Source: an uncultured Eubacteriales bacterium (GTDB taxonomy: Bacteria > Bacillota > Clostridia > Saccharofermentanales > Fastidiosipilaceae). From it: a DNA stretch of 64,000 nucleotides. The stretch covers positions 15,629 to 79,628 of the forward strand of contig CABKML010000005.1 of assembly GCA_902373515.1 (NCBI GenBank), written 5' to 3'. Below are positions 43,401-52,136 of this stretch, piece by piece. The translations under genes were made by a program, and so were the position numbers. The notes beneath the pieces were generated by a model, which was not told the origin of the DNA, ran no database searches, and saw nothing but the letters and a program-made list of their open reading frames with translations. The stretch's first letter is position 1, and each line of letters opens with the position of its first letter.

Positions 43401-45113
43401 ATGGATCTTGACTTTCAATCTTTTATCAGTCAATTACAAAATTCGCTTGCAGCATATGTTGAACCGAATTTTTGGTCGCAATTTCAAGCTGCTTACCGCG
43501 AGAAACCTTTAAGAGCATTAAGGGTCAATATGTTGAGAGCGGCAGCCTGCACTCCGGATAAATTAATCGGACAAGCGGCAGATGCGGTCGAGAAAAAAGA
43601 TTTAAGAAAAGCAGCCTCCGATTTCCTGAACAATTGGCCGGAATTTCAGAACCTGAAAAATCTCTGGCGCCCGGTTCCCTGGGCTCAGGACGGATTTTAT
43701 GTACCGGAAGAAGCAGCTGATTTTATCGGTAAATGCCAAGCTTACAAATTGGGTTTATTTTATCTGCAGGAAAGCTCTGCCATGTTGCCGGCTAATATTT
43801 TATCTGCTACAGCAAATGATAAAGTTGCCGATTATTGCGCCGCTCCGGGAGGTAAATCCGGCAAAATTGCAGCAGATTTAAGCGGCAGCGGTTGCTTAAT
43901 TTCCAACGATATTTCGCTTAGCAGAGCCAAGATTTTATTGCGCAATTTGAATGAAGCGGGCGTTTGGCACAATTCCGTCCTGAATGCCGATTTAGAGGAA
44001 TTGGCACGTTTATTACCGGATTACTTTGACAAAATAATTTTGGATGTGCCCTGTTCCGGTGAAGGTATGATCAGAAAAGATAAAAAGGCGTTGGCGGCAC
44101 GCTTGGCTAAAGATGTTAATGAATTTTCCCACCTGCAATATCGCCTCTTAAATTTAGCCTGGTCCACTTTAAAAGCCGGCGGTCGTCTTGTTTATTCTAC
44201 CTGTACTTTCAATGTGCAGGAAAATGAGGCTGTAATTAATGAGTTTTTAGAGAAACACAAGGAGGCTACCATCCTGCCGATAAAGCCTGAAATCAGTCAG
44301 GCGGCGGGGATAAGGCCGGCTTTTGCCTATGCGCATAATTCCGCATTAACAGCAGGACTGCGTGTCTTTCCGCAAGACGGTTACGGAGAAGGCCACTTTG
44401 CCGTATTATTGCAAAAAAACACAGGCTGCAACTTGGACGATTCAACCGAATTGTCGATCGGCAGTAAGCCTGTTTATGCGCCGTTCATGACGGTAGTGGA
44501 TTTGAACAAAAAGAATATTATATCGGCCAAGAAACGACAGCCTGCTGCTAACTTGAAACTTACGCGGGACAGCAGCCTGCAATTGAATTATCAGCAGATA
44601 ACTGATCTGCTGCAAAAATTTTCTACTGCTTATTTAAGCCCTGAGCTTGCTGCAGCCTATTGTCAATTATGGTCCCGCTATCCGTATTTCAAACTGATCG
44701 GAGACTCTTTGGAGTGGCTGATTGACCTGCCTGAAATTCAACCGGCAGGAGTTAAAAAACAGAAAGAACATAAATCTTTACACGTGTTGAGCGAAGGTAT
44801 TTGGCTGGGACAAATTAAGGCTTTCAAAAACGGCTGCAAATTCGTACCTTCCCATAATTTTGCCCTGCTTTTACACAGTAATCAGACAGTTTATGAAGTA
44901 AAAACGACGCTTGCCGACGGTATATATGACCGTATTCTGCAAGGGCAGAGTTTAACTATAGATATGATACAGCCATTTTACAGCCAACGGAACGACTTGG
45001 AACTTAAAAATAGCATTTACGCCCTATTGACAGTTGAAGGGTACGGCGCCTGCTGGTTGCAAATAACAGCCGATACCGTAAAATCTCTCTATCCGCGTAA
45101 TTGGTTACAGTAA
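43401..45113 (+). CDS. RsmB/NOP2/Sun-family RNA m5C methyltransferase, RsmF-like
   Basis: 570 residues. The SAM-dependent core has CAAPGGKSGKIA, ISLSRAKILLRNL, DVPCSGEGM with C218, and YSTCTFN with catalytic C268, the two Cys of 5-methylcytosine enzymes. A C-terminal RsmF-type FAU/PUA-like region follows (EGIWLGQIKAFK). RsmF methylates 16S rRNA C1407 in E. coli; the exact target here is not known. The N-terminal segment has RVNxLR-like ALRVNMLRAAA. It starts 12 bases after the M3-like gene. Confidence 0.92.
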   Translation: MDLDFQSFISQLQNSLAAYVEPNFWSQFQAAYREKPLRALRVNMLRAAACTPDKLIGQAADAVEKKDLRKAASDFLNNWPEFQNLKNLWRPVPWAQDGFYVPEEAADFIGKCQAYKLGLFYLQESSAMLPANILSATANDKVADYCAAPGGKSGKIAADLSGSGCLISNDISLSRAKILLRNLNEAGVWHNSVLNADLEELARLLPDYFDKIILDVPCSGEGMIRKDKKALAARLAKDVNEFSHLQYRLLNLAWSTLKAGGRLVYSTCTFNVQENEAVINEFLEKHKEATILPIKPEISQAAGIRPAFAYAHNSALTAGLRVFPQDGYGEGHFAVLLQKNTGCNLDDSTELSIGSKPVYAPFMTVVDLNKKNIISAKKRQPAANLKLTRDSSLQLNYQQITDLLQKFSTAYLSPELAAAYCQLWSRYPYFKLIGDSLEWLIDLPEIQPAGVKKQKEHKSLHVLSEGIWLGQIKAFKNGCKFVPSHNFALLLHSNQTVYEVKTTLADGIYDRILQGQSLTIDMIQPFYSQRNDLELKNSIYALLTVEGYGACWLQITADTVKSLYPRNWLQ

Positions 45114-45159
45114 CTTGTTATGTGTTAGAATTAGATAATCAAGAGCAAAGAGGCGGAGA

Positions 45160-45771
45160 ATGGAAAAACTGATTATAGCGACAACTAATCAAGGCAAGTT
45201 GAGGGAATTTCGGGATTTATTGCAAGACTTCGATTTGGAAATATTATCTTTGGCAGATTTGAATTATATGGAGAATGTTAACGAAACAGGTACGACTTTT
45301 GCTGAGAACGCTCAGATTAAGGCCGCCAATATTTTTCGCTTCTATCCTGAATATTTTGCTTTGGCGGATGATTCGGGCTTGTGTATTACGGCTCTGGATA
45401 ACCAACCGGGTATATATTCTGCCCGCTTCGGCGGTGAAAACACTTCGTATCGGCAAAAATTCAATTTAATTTGGCAGGAATTGGCCGCGAGACAAGTGCC
45501 GCCGAATAAATGGCAGGCTCATTTTACGTGTAACTTATGCCTGATTTGTCCTTGGGGTGATGTTTATCATTATGAACGGGAATTTCACGGCCAGATAATT
45601 GCTGAAGCTCGAGGTGAAGACGGCTTCGGTTATGATCCGATATTTTATTTACCTGAATACGGTAAAACGGCGGCCCAATTGCCCTTGGCTTTGAAAGATA
45701 AAATAAGTCATCGTGCTTTGGCAATGAAAGCTCTTTTGGCTGATTTGCCCCATATCCTTAATAAGAGGTAA
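45160..45771 (+). CDS. rdgB: XTP/dITP diphosphatase (RdgB/HAM1)
   Basis: 203 residues. It hydrolyses non-canonical purine triphosphates such as dITP and XTP to keep them out of nucleic acids. The opening IATTNQGKLREF, the acidic ALADDSGLCITALDNQPGIYSARF, GEDGFGYDPIFYLPE and SHRALAMK are full HAM1 signatures. The ATG has GAGGCGGAG upstream. The AGAGG at its end serves as the ribosome site of the next gene. Confidence 0.96.
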   Translation: MEKLIIATTNQGKLREFRDLLQDFDLEILSLADLNYMENVNETGTTFAENAQIKAANIFRFYPEYFALADDSGLCITALDNQPGIYSARFGGENTSYRQKFNLIWQELAARQVPPNKWQAHFTCNLCLICPWGDVYHYEREFHGQIIAEARGEDGFGYDPIFYLPEYGKTAAQLPLALKDKISHRALAMKALLADLPHILNKR

Positions 45772-45774
45772 ATT

Positions 45775-47112
45775 ATGTTTTTAATGATTCGAGAAAGTTG
45801 GCGTTTGAATAAATTCCCTAATAGAAGGCTTTTACTGATATTTGCGCTGATATTTGCAGCAGCTGATTTCTTGTTTTATCAGTTCCCGATCGGTAATCCG
45901 CATATCGCTTACAGTGAGCAGCTGCTGCAACTTGATTTTCAACAATTACTGCAGACTTTGCAAAAATTACAGGAGCAACATTTGCTGCAAAACATTATCA
46001 CGTTCGATAATTGGATTAATATAGTCGCCAATATTATCTTTCGTTTCATCTTAATATTGTTGAGTATATTATTCGTCAGTTGGCAAATATCTTCTTATCG
46101 TCACACGGCAAACGGTAAAGTTCTGTGGCGTTTCTTAAGCGGTCAATGGAAAATCTGGGCTTATTTTGTCATATTCTTGCTGATTTTTATGTTGTTGGCC
46201 CGACTTTTCATCGCTTTACCGACTTTAGCTTTAGTTCTGTTGTTGTTTTTTGTGACGCAGTATTTATTTGTCCCGATTTTATTAGCCGATAAAGGTTGCA
46301 GTCTCAGTGGTGCCTACTTCATGTCCCGTAAAATGACCGGAGGTTTTAAGCTGAATATTTTGGCTAATTTATTATTTACTTACGTGGTTATTAAATCGGT
46401 ACCGTTTTTGATTTTATTGTTCCTGCCTTTACCGGAGTTTGTACATAATATTTTGAATGCCTTAATTAACACGCTTTATATTTTAGTGACAGCTAAAATG
46501 CTTTATATTTATTACTTTTATCTGACAGAATACTTTTATCCACAGATACGCAGCCTGGGCTTGATAGACAGCGTACCTTTTTGGCAAAAACTGAACAGCT
46601 TTGTTTATCCTTTTCACAGTGAAACGGAAAAAGGACAATTACTGAAACAACTACGGGAACAAGACTCGGTACAAAATGAATTGGAACAGCTGTTTCGGCA
46701 ACGGGATTTCGCCGATTTTAAGCAAAAGGTACTGGAAGTTGAATTGCCTTTGAAAAAGGAGGTAAATTCCGAGGAAAAGGCGGACGAGCGAGAAAGCGGG
46801 GAACAGAAAAGCGCAGGAGAAACATTAACACCGGCAGATAAATATGCCAGAGTTTTGGCCAACAGAAAAATAATTAAAGAAAAATTGCAGGCACTTTTGC
46901 AGCAGAAAAATTTAATATTGGTTAAAGCTGCTTATTTGGACAACGCCGTCCGGGCGATTGAAGAAAATTTATATTCTCCCAATCGTTCAGCAAGCATTAA
47001 TTTGCAAAGTCTCATTAATAACGAATTGGAACATTTACAAAGGTGCGAACAGGCAGTTGCCGGCCCGAGTGCTACTACAGCTACGGAAACAGAGGAAAAG
47101 AACAATGATTGA
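45775..47112 (+). CDS. Multispanning membrane protein of unknown function
   Basis: 445 residues. Residues 1-270 hold about six hydrophobic helices with charged termini, including two long ones in the region of WAYFVIFLLIFMLLARLF and FLILLFLPLP. Residues 280-445 form a charged, Glu/Lys/Gln-rich cytoplasmic tail with coiled-coil potential (LLKQLREQDSVQNELEQLFRQ). I recognise no family. AAGAGG lies inside the end of rdgB, and the stop overlaps the prfB start region by eight bases, so it belongs to this operon. Confidence 0.75.
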   Translation: MFLMIRESWRLNKFPNRRLLLIFALIFAAADFLFYQFPIGNPHIAYSEQLLQLDFQQLLQTLQKLQEQHLLQNIITFDNWINIVANIIFRFILILLSILFVSWQISSYRHTANGKVLWRFLSGQWKIWAYFVIFLLIFMLLARLFIALPTLALVLLLFFVTQYLFVPILLADKGCSLSGAYFMSRKMTGGFKLNILANLLFTYVVIKSVPFLILLFLPLPEFVHNILNALINTLYILVTAKMLYIYYFYLTEYFYPQIRSLGLIDSVPFWQKLNSFVYPFHSETEKGQLLKQLREQDSVQNELEQLFRQRDFADFKQKVLEVELPLKKEVNSEEKADERESGEQKSAGETLTPADKYARVLANRKIIKEKLQALLQQKNLILVKAAYLDNAVRAIEENLYSPNRSASINLQSLINNELEHLQRCEQAVAGPSATTATETEEKNND

Positions 47113-48235
47113 TACACACGAATTACAATTACAAATTAACGCTTTGAAAGAAAAATTGCAGCCGCTGAAAAATGCATTGCATATCGATGCACTGGCAAAT
47201 TATATTGAAGAATTGGAAGCCGTAACGCAGGAACCTGACTTTTGGAACAATGTCGAAAAGGCAACTTCGGTACAAAAGGATTTGACAGATATGAAGAAAC
47301 GCCTCAACGGCTTTGAAAATTTACAGCAGCAAATAGGCGATTTACACGTCGGTTTGGAACTGGCTGCTTTGGCGGAAGCGGAAGAGCAGGAATCCTTATT
47401 ACAGGAAGTTCAAAACGGTATTAAACAATGGCAGGAAGTTTATACGGAATTGCATTTGGAAACGCTGTTTACCGATAAGCTGGATGATAATAATGCTATT
47501 GTAACTTTACATGCCGGCGCCGGCGGAACGGAAGCTATGGATTGGACAGAAATGTTGTATCGTATGTACAGCCGTTTTGCCGAACAGATGAATTTTGAAT
47601 TGCGGGAATTAAATATGGTTGACGGAGAAGAAGCCGGAATTAAGTCCGTCAGTTTCAGTCTTAAAGGTAAACATGCTTACGGTTGGTTGCGCTCGGAGCA
47701 CGGAGTTCATCGCTTAGTCAGAATATCGCCGTTTGATGCTTCCGGTCGAAGACACACAAGTTTTGCATCTTGTGAGGTATTACCGGAATTATCTACTGAA
47801 ATCGAGATTAAGATCAGACCGGAAGATTTACGGGTCGATACATATCGTTCCACCGGTAAAGGCGGTCAACACGTTAACAAAACCGATTCTGCCGTGCGCT
47901 TAACGCATTTACCTACCGGTATTGTTGCAGCCTGTCAAGCTGAGCGCAGTCAGATTCAGAATAAAGAAACAGCTATGAAAATGCTGCAGGCGAAGTTATA
48001 TAAATTGGCGCAGGAAAAACAAAAAGAGTCAATTGATGATTTGAAGGGCGAACAATTGGAAATAGCTTGGGGTTCTCAGATCCGTTCTTACGTTTTTTGT
48101 CCTTATACTCTGGTTAAAGATCATCGTACGGAATACGAAGAGATAGATGTGGAAAATGTTATGAACGGACATATTCAGGGCTTTGTCAATGCTTATTTAG
48201 AACAGAAGGCCGGATTAAAACAATGTCTCAATTAG
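47105..48235 (+). CDS. prfB: Peptide chain release factor 2
   Basis: 376 residues. It recognises UGA/UAA stops and triggers hydrolysis. The RF2-specific tripeptide SPF is in RISPFDASGRRH, the catalytic GGQ in STGKGGQHVNKTDSAVR. The ATG at 47105 is preceded by GAGG. The gene reads as one frame from the start; the internal UGA programmed +1 frameshift found near codon 25 in many bacteria is absent, so autoregulation by that route is missing. The frame remains open upstream to 46958, but that portion lies within the membrane protein gene. Confidence 0.96.
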   Translation: MIDTHELQLQINALKEKLQPLKNALHIDALANYIEELEAVTQEPDFWNNVEKATSVQKDLTDMKKRLNGFENLQQQIGDLHVGLELAALAEAEEQESLLQEVQNGIKQWQEVYTELHLETLFTDKLDDNNAIVTLHAGAGGTEAMDWTEMLYRMYSRFAEQMNFELRELNMVDGEEAGIKSVSFSLKGKHAYGWLRSEHGVHRLVRISPFDASGRRHTSFASCEVLPELSTEIEIKIRPEDLRVDTYRSTGKGGQHVNKTDSAVRLTHLPTGIVAACQAERSQIQNKETAMKMLQAKLYKLAQEKQKESIDDLKGEQLEIAWGSQIRSYVFCPYTLVKDHRTEYEEIDVENVMNGHIQGFVNAYLEQKAGLKQCLN

Positions 48236-49710
48236 CAAATGAAATTATTATTATCGGCGGCAGCTTCAACCCTGTCCACCTCGGCCATTTGAAATTATTG
48301 GCCTTAGCCTGTCAACAGGAAAAAACGGCTGAAATTCTGCTTTTACCGGCAGCTGTTTCTCCTTTCAAGTTAAATGCCGACTTTTCCTTTGCCGCTTATA
48401 GACGCTGTATGTTGGAAGCGGCTTTAAATGATGTCACGGATTTAACAGTTTCTCTGGCTTATTTGACTACGGCGGAAAGACGTTTAATTAAGAAGATGAA
48501 GGAAGATGGAAAAATTAAGATTTGCGATCTTGATCTGCAGTCTTTACCGCCTTCGTATACGATTAATACTTTAAGAAAATTACAGAAACAATATCCGCAT
48601 GCCAAATTGATTATGATGGGCGGCTCGGATTTGTTGCCTTCTCTGGGAGAGTGGCATGAACCGGAGAAATTAGCTGAAATAGCCGATTTTTTGCTGGTTA
48701 CCCGCCCCGGTTACGGGCAAACGGATTCTGCAGGCGGCGGAGAGAAAAAGTTTAATTTTAAGATTAAAACTTTAATTGCCGACATGCCGGATGTCAGTTC
48801 TGCCGCTTTGCGCCGGCAACTTGAGAATTTACCTTTATTGCCGCCTTACAATATTACAGCTTCGACCCCGGCGGTATACAACGGTATAACTTTACAGCAG
48901 CAGCCGGCTTATCGGGATTTGTCTAATTATTTAACGCCTGCGACTATAGCTTATATTGCACAACAAAGATTATATCAACAACCTGACTGGCGCTTGTATT
49001 TGTCCGACACGGAGCAGAAACTTTTCGGTGAAATTCTGCTTTATCTGGGACAACATTTAAATTGGCAGAGATATACCCACTGTCTGAACGTTATGAATAT
49101 GGCGGCAGCTTTAACTCTGGCTTTAGAAAAATCGGGTTATGATTTTAAGACGGCCAAATCTTGGGAAAATCTTAACTTAATTGCTTTAAGGCAAAACTTA
49201 AAAAATCCGTTTGCTGCCGTAAATGTAAATTCCTCTGCGAACGACGCTGTCGGTGCAGCGAAATTAAGCATATTTGTGCGTCAGGCTTTAATTACAGGAC
49301 TTTTTCACGATGCCTGCAAATACGAAAAATTGACCGATTATCCGGAATTGGCCGCTACATTGTCGAAAGCTGACCTTGCTTGTACTCAAATGCAGCACGG
49401 ACCGATAGCCGCATATGTTTTGCAGAAAAAATTCGCCTGTCGGGATGAATTGGTACTTAATGCTCTTTATTATCATACGACTTTACGGCCGCAGGCGACT
49501 TGGTTGGATAAGGTTGTTTACATAGCTGATAAACTGGAATTCGGGAGAAGATACAGTGATGTTCCGCTCTTGCGCCAAAGCCTTAATTCAGGATATGATG
49601 AAAGTATCAAAAAGATTTTGCGCAAGTGCATCAGTATTAACAGGAACAAAAGGGCCTTCTGCCATCCTTTGTCACAGGCGGCGTTGGATGATTTGCAGAA
49701 TAATAAGTAA
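48223..49710 (+). CDS. Fusion of nicotinate-nucleotide adenylyltransferase (NadD) and YqeK-type HD hydrolase
   Basis: 495 residues. The N-terminal half (1-240) is NadD: GGSFNPVHLGHL nucleotidyltransferase motif, MGGSDLLPSLGEWHEP and SSAALRRQL. It makes nicotinic acid adenine dinucleotide. The C-terminal half (about 260-495) is an HD-domain protein like YqeK, with ITGLFHDACKYEK, MQHGPIAAYVL and YIADKLEFGRRY; YqeK hydrolyses Ap4A. In B. subtilis these are adjacent separate genes (nadD-yqeK); here they are one. An insert of about 35 residues lies inside the HD part between the first His region and the HD motif. Its start overlaps prfB by 13 bases. Confidence 0.92.
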   Translation: MSQLANEIIIIGGSFNPVHLGHLKLLALACQQEKTAEILLLPAAVSPFKLNADFSFAAYRRCMLEAALNDVTDLTVSLAYLTTAERRLIKKMKEDGKIKICDLDLQSLPPSYTINTLRKLQKQYPHAKLIMMGGSDLLPSLGEWHEPEKLAEIADFLLVTRPGYGQTDSAGGGEKKFNFKIKTLIADMPDVSSAALRRQLENLPLLPPYNITASTPAVYNGITLQQQPAYRDLSNYLTPATIAYIAQQRLYQQPDWRLYLSDTEQKLFGEILLYLGQHLNWQRYTHCLNVMNMAAALTLALEKSGYDFKTAKSWENLNLIALRQNLKNPFAAVNVNSSANDAVGAAKLSIFVRQALITGLFHDACKYEKLTDYPELAATLSKADLACTQMQHGPIAAYVLQKKFACRDELVLNALYYHTTLRPQATWLDKVVYIADKLEFGRRYSDVPLLRQSLNSGYDESIKKILRKCISINRNKRAFCHPLSQAALDDLQNNK

Positions 49711-49729
49711 TTTAATGAGGTAGATAATT

Positions 49730-50065
49730 ATGAACGGATCGGAATTAGCTGAATTAATTAAGAAAACGCTTGAGGATTACAAAGGACAGGCCGTTGAGCT
49801 GATTGATTTACAGAATAGGAGCAGTTTGTGTGATTATTTTGTTATCGCTTCGGCCAACTCCGAACAACAGGCACAAGGTTTAGCCGGTTTGCTGGAAGAA
49901 GAATTAGCCAAGCTCAAGATTTTCCCGCGGGTTAAGGAAGGCTTGGACAGCCGCCGCTGGATATTGCTCGATTATGATACTGTTATTGTTCATATCTTTC
50001 ACAAAGAAGAGCGCGATTTCTACAATCTGGATAAGTTGTGGCAGGCGATTCCCCCGAAAAAATAA
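49730..50065 (+). CDS. rsfS: Ribosomal silencing factor RsfS
   Basis: 111 residues, full length for RsfS/YbeB. It binds L14 on the 50S subunit and prevents subunit joining when nutrients are low. DLQNRSSLCDYFVIASANSEQQ, GLDSRRWILLDYDTVIVHIF and FYNLDKLW are its signatures. Directly after nadD-yqeK, as in most Firmicutes (nadD-yqeK-rsfS). Ribosome site TGAGG upstream. No obvious terminator after it. Confidence 0.95.
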   Translation: MNGSELAELIKKTLEDYKGQAVELIDLQNRSSLCDYFVIASANSEQQAQGLAGLLEEELAKLKIFPRVKEGLDSRRWILLDYDTVIVHIFHKEERDFYNLDKLWQAIPPKK

Positions 50066-50199
50066 GTTTTTTCCCGCCTTATCGGTGATTGATCGGCGCT
50101 GAATTCCAATTTGAATTTTTGTATAAATTCAGTTTATCGCTACGGCAGATGATTGCGTATTATAAAGTAAAAGAACGGCCATAAAAAGGAGATTATTCT

Positions 50200-50952
50200 A
50201 TGAAACGCTTTTACTTACGCCATCGCCGCAGCTTTTTATTAGCTGCTTTATTACTTATACTCTTCTCCGCCTGGGCTTTATATCTGAGCGGCAATGAGGT
50301 AACGGATAAGGCTTTCAACGCTGTACAGACCGTTACTCCCTCGTTCAATAGGAAACTGCCGAATTTACCGAATGAATTCAGGCGCCGCTCAACGATGGAA
50401 ACTTGCAGACTTGAACAGAAGGCTGAAATTACAGTTGATATCAAAGGTGCCGTTCAGCACAGCGGTTTATATAAATTGTCTGTCGGCGCCAGCTTACACG
50501 AATTGATTGAAAAAGCCGGCGGGTTCACAGCCGCAGCTGCCCGGGAATATATTAATTTAGCTATGACACTGCAGGACCGTTGTCTTTATCGTATCCCGGA
50601 TACAAACGAGATCAGACAACTGGAACAGGAAGGAATTAATGTGCTGAAACCGGGAATTTGGGAAGTATTGCCGCCGGTATATCGCCAAAAACTGCCTAAT
50701 CAACCGGAAGCGTTGAATCCGAATTCGGTGCAAGTTTCCCGGCAATCCGGCTGCCTGAAACAGCTTAACTTAAATACCTGTACTTTAGAAGAACTGAGTG
50801 AAGTGCCATATGTGGGCAGAAAATTGGCGGAAAAAATAATAGCATATCGTCAAACTCACGGACATTTCAGCAATTTAACGAATTTACTGCAGATTTCCGG
50901 GATTAAGGAACGTAAGCTGCAACAAATAAAAAAATATTTAGCGGTGAATTAA
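50200..50952 (+). CDS. comEA: ComEA-like DNA-binding protein
   Basis: 250 residues. A basic N-terminus and one membrane helix (about 12-29) are followed by an SLBB domain (ITVDIKGAVQHSGLYKL... to about 135) and a C-terminal double helix-hairpin-helix (LNLNTCTLEELSEVPYVGRKLAEKIIAYR, residues about 187-250). This is the ComEA plan: a surface receptor for incoming double-stranded DNA. The linker between the two domains is longer than usual. No comEC is next to it here, so competence is only suggested. AAGGAG precedes the ATG. Confidence 0.9.
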   Translation: MKRFYLRHRRSFLLAALLLILFSAWALYLSGNEVTDKAFNAVQTVTPSFNRKLPNLPNEFRRRSTMETCRLEQKAEITVDIKGAVQHSGLYKLSVGASLHELIEKAGGFTAAAAREYINLAMTLQDRCLYRIPDTNEIRQLEQEGINVLKPGIWEVLPPVYRQKLPNQPEALNPNSVQVSRQSGCLKQLNLNTCTLEELSEVPYVGRKLAEKIIAYRQTHGHFSNLTNLLQISGIKERKLQQIKKYLAVN

Positions 50953-51138
50953 AGTTCGGCTGTAAGAAGCTGAATTTGGCGGGAATGAGGTTTAATTCGT
51001 CGAGATGTTAACAATAATTAACATTTTAATCGGCTTTTATATTTTTAGCGGGAAAATCAAGGAAAATACAAGGAAAACTACTTTAATTACAGAGTTTGCA
51101 TTCACCGGGATTAATAGTCGCGAGCTAATACACGTCGC

Positions 51139-51167
51139 TTGACAGGGAAGCTGTTATTTGCTAACAT
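51139..51167 (+). promoter_or_regulatory. Promoter of the tRNA cluster
   Basis: TTGACA at 51139-51144, 17-base spacer, TAACAT at 51162-51167; start near 51174, eight bases before tRNA-Ala. Confidence 0.75.
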
Positions 51168-51181
51168 TAGTAATGCAGTTC

Positions 51182-51254
<73 letters not shown>

Positions 51255-51313
51255 CTCTTTTTTAAGAGAAGATGGAATGGCTGCTACAATTGAGTAGGAA
51301 TTGTTGCATTGAT

Positions 51314-51396
51314 GCTCATGTGACGAAATAGGTAGACGTAACGGACTTAAAATCCGTGGGTTAACAGCCATACCGGTTCGAGTCCGGTCATGAGCA
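51314..51396 (+). tRNA. tRNA-Leu (TAA)
   Basis: 83-nt class II tRNA. Acceptor GCTCATG pairs with CATGAGC; anticodon stem ACGGA/TCCGT with loop CTTAAAA gives anticodon TAA (reads UUA/UUG); a variable arm is present; T-arm CCGG-TTCGAGT-CCGG. Discriminator A, CCA not encoded. Confidence 0.95.
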
Positions 51397-51403
51397 TATA
51401 TAT

Positions 51404-51476
51404 CGCGGAGTAGAGCAGTTGGTAGCTTGTCGGGCTCATAACCCGGAGGTCGTAGGTTCAAGTCCTGCCTCCGCAA
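51404..51476 (+). tRNA. Initiator tRNA-fMet (CAT)
   Basis: 73 nt. First base C is opposite A72, unpaired as in initiator tRNAs, and the anticodon stem has three G-C pairs (GGG/CCC) beside loop CTCATAA. D-arm GAGCAGTTGGTAGCTTGTC matches initiator tRNA. CCA not encoded. Confidence 0.96.
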
Positions 51477-51483
51477 TTATCGG

Positions 51484-51516
51484 AAGGATTACAGTTTTTC
51501 TGTGATCCTTTTTTCT
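51484..51516 (+). terminator. Terminator of the tRNA cluster
   Basis: AAGGATTACAG (51484-51494) pairs with CTGTGATCCTT (51500-51510) with one G-U pair, then TTTT. Confidence 0.88.
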
Positions 51517-51579
51517 TTCTGTCCGAGTCGGAGGAGCGGGGTGAATCTGTTGAAGTTTAGAGAAAATTAATATTTGTCG

Positions 51580-51608
51580 CAGACAGAACAGAGGGAAATT
51601 AGTATAAT
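51580..51608 (+). promoter_or_regulatory. Promoter placing transcription start on the ATG of the exporter gene
   Basis: CAGACA at 51580-51585, 17-base spacer, perfect TATAAT at 51603-51608. Seven bases downstream is 51615, the A of the ATG. This suggests a leaderless transcript. Confidence 0.5.
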
Positions 51609-51614
51609 GTGAAC

Positions 51615-52112
51615 ATGTTTAGTCAATTATTCAGTCTTATAAAGAAATATGTGCCTTTGCATTTAGCGGTTTTCGTTATAGCCTGTTGTCCCTTTATTGA
51701 AGTTAAGGGTTCTATACCTTTAGGTGTTATTGCGGGCTTACCTGTTTGGCAAAGCAGTTTTTGGGCTTATTTAGGTTCGATGTTGCCTGTACCGTTTATT
51801 CTTTTCGGATTTAACTACATATTGGCTTTTTTAAAAATTTGGCATAGAACGATGCAAAAAGCTGAAAAATTGGAAGCGGATATCTATGCTAAACGAGATT
51901 TGATCGATCGTTACGGCTATTTGGGATTATTTGTTTTTGTCGCTTTGCCGATTCCCGGAACAGGCGTTTGGAGCGGAGCTTTATTGGCCAGTTTGTTAAA
52001 ACTGAAATATTTGCCCTCTTTGATTTTAATAGCCTTAGGTAATGCTGTCGGAACTTGTTTGATTTACGGCTTGACTTTCGGTGTCAGCTCGTTATTTAAG
52101 TTGTTCTTTTGA
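51615..52112 (+). CDS. COG2426-type small multidrug export family membrane protein
   Basis: 165 residues from ATG 51615. Four to five hydrophobic helices; FIEVKGSIPLGVIAGLP near the N-terminus and PIPGTGVWSGALLASLL near the C-terminus are the family's hallmarks. Family is called putative small multi-drug export protein, but no substrate is established. No ribosome site stands at normal distance; GAGGGA is 18 bases upstream and before the -10 box, so the message may be leaderless. A GTG six bases earlier is a possible alternative start. Convergent with mnmA. Confidence 0.8.
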   Translation: MFSQLFSLIKKYVPLHLAVFVIACCPFIEVKGSIPLGVIAGLPVWQSSFWAYLGSMLPVPFILFGFNYILAFLKIWHRTMQKAEKLEADIYAKRDLIDRYGYLGLFVFVALPIPGTGVWSGALLASLLKLKYLPSLILIALGNAVGTCLIYGLTFGVSSLFKLFF

Positions 52113-52136
52113 TCTTAAGAGATGATCTTAAGAGAT
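52111..52136. repeat. 13-bp tandem duplication between two convergent stop codons
   Basis: GATCTTAAGAGAT occurs twice head to tail (52111-52123 and 52124-52136). The first copy overlaps the exporter stop and the second the mnmA stop. Each copy contains CTTAAG. Confidence 0.85.

Noticed and set aside
12615..45143. Identical 18-base word (GTTAGAATTAGATAATCA) at rnpB and before rdgB
   Set aside because: At rnpB it covers the -10 region. The second copy has no good -35. I think this is chance plus promoter bias, not a mobile repeat.
46958..47104. N-terminal extension of prfB
   Set aside because: It lies inside the membrane protein gene in another frame; RF2 starts at ATG 47105 behind GAGG and gives normal length.
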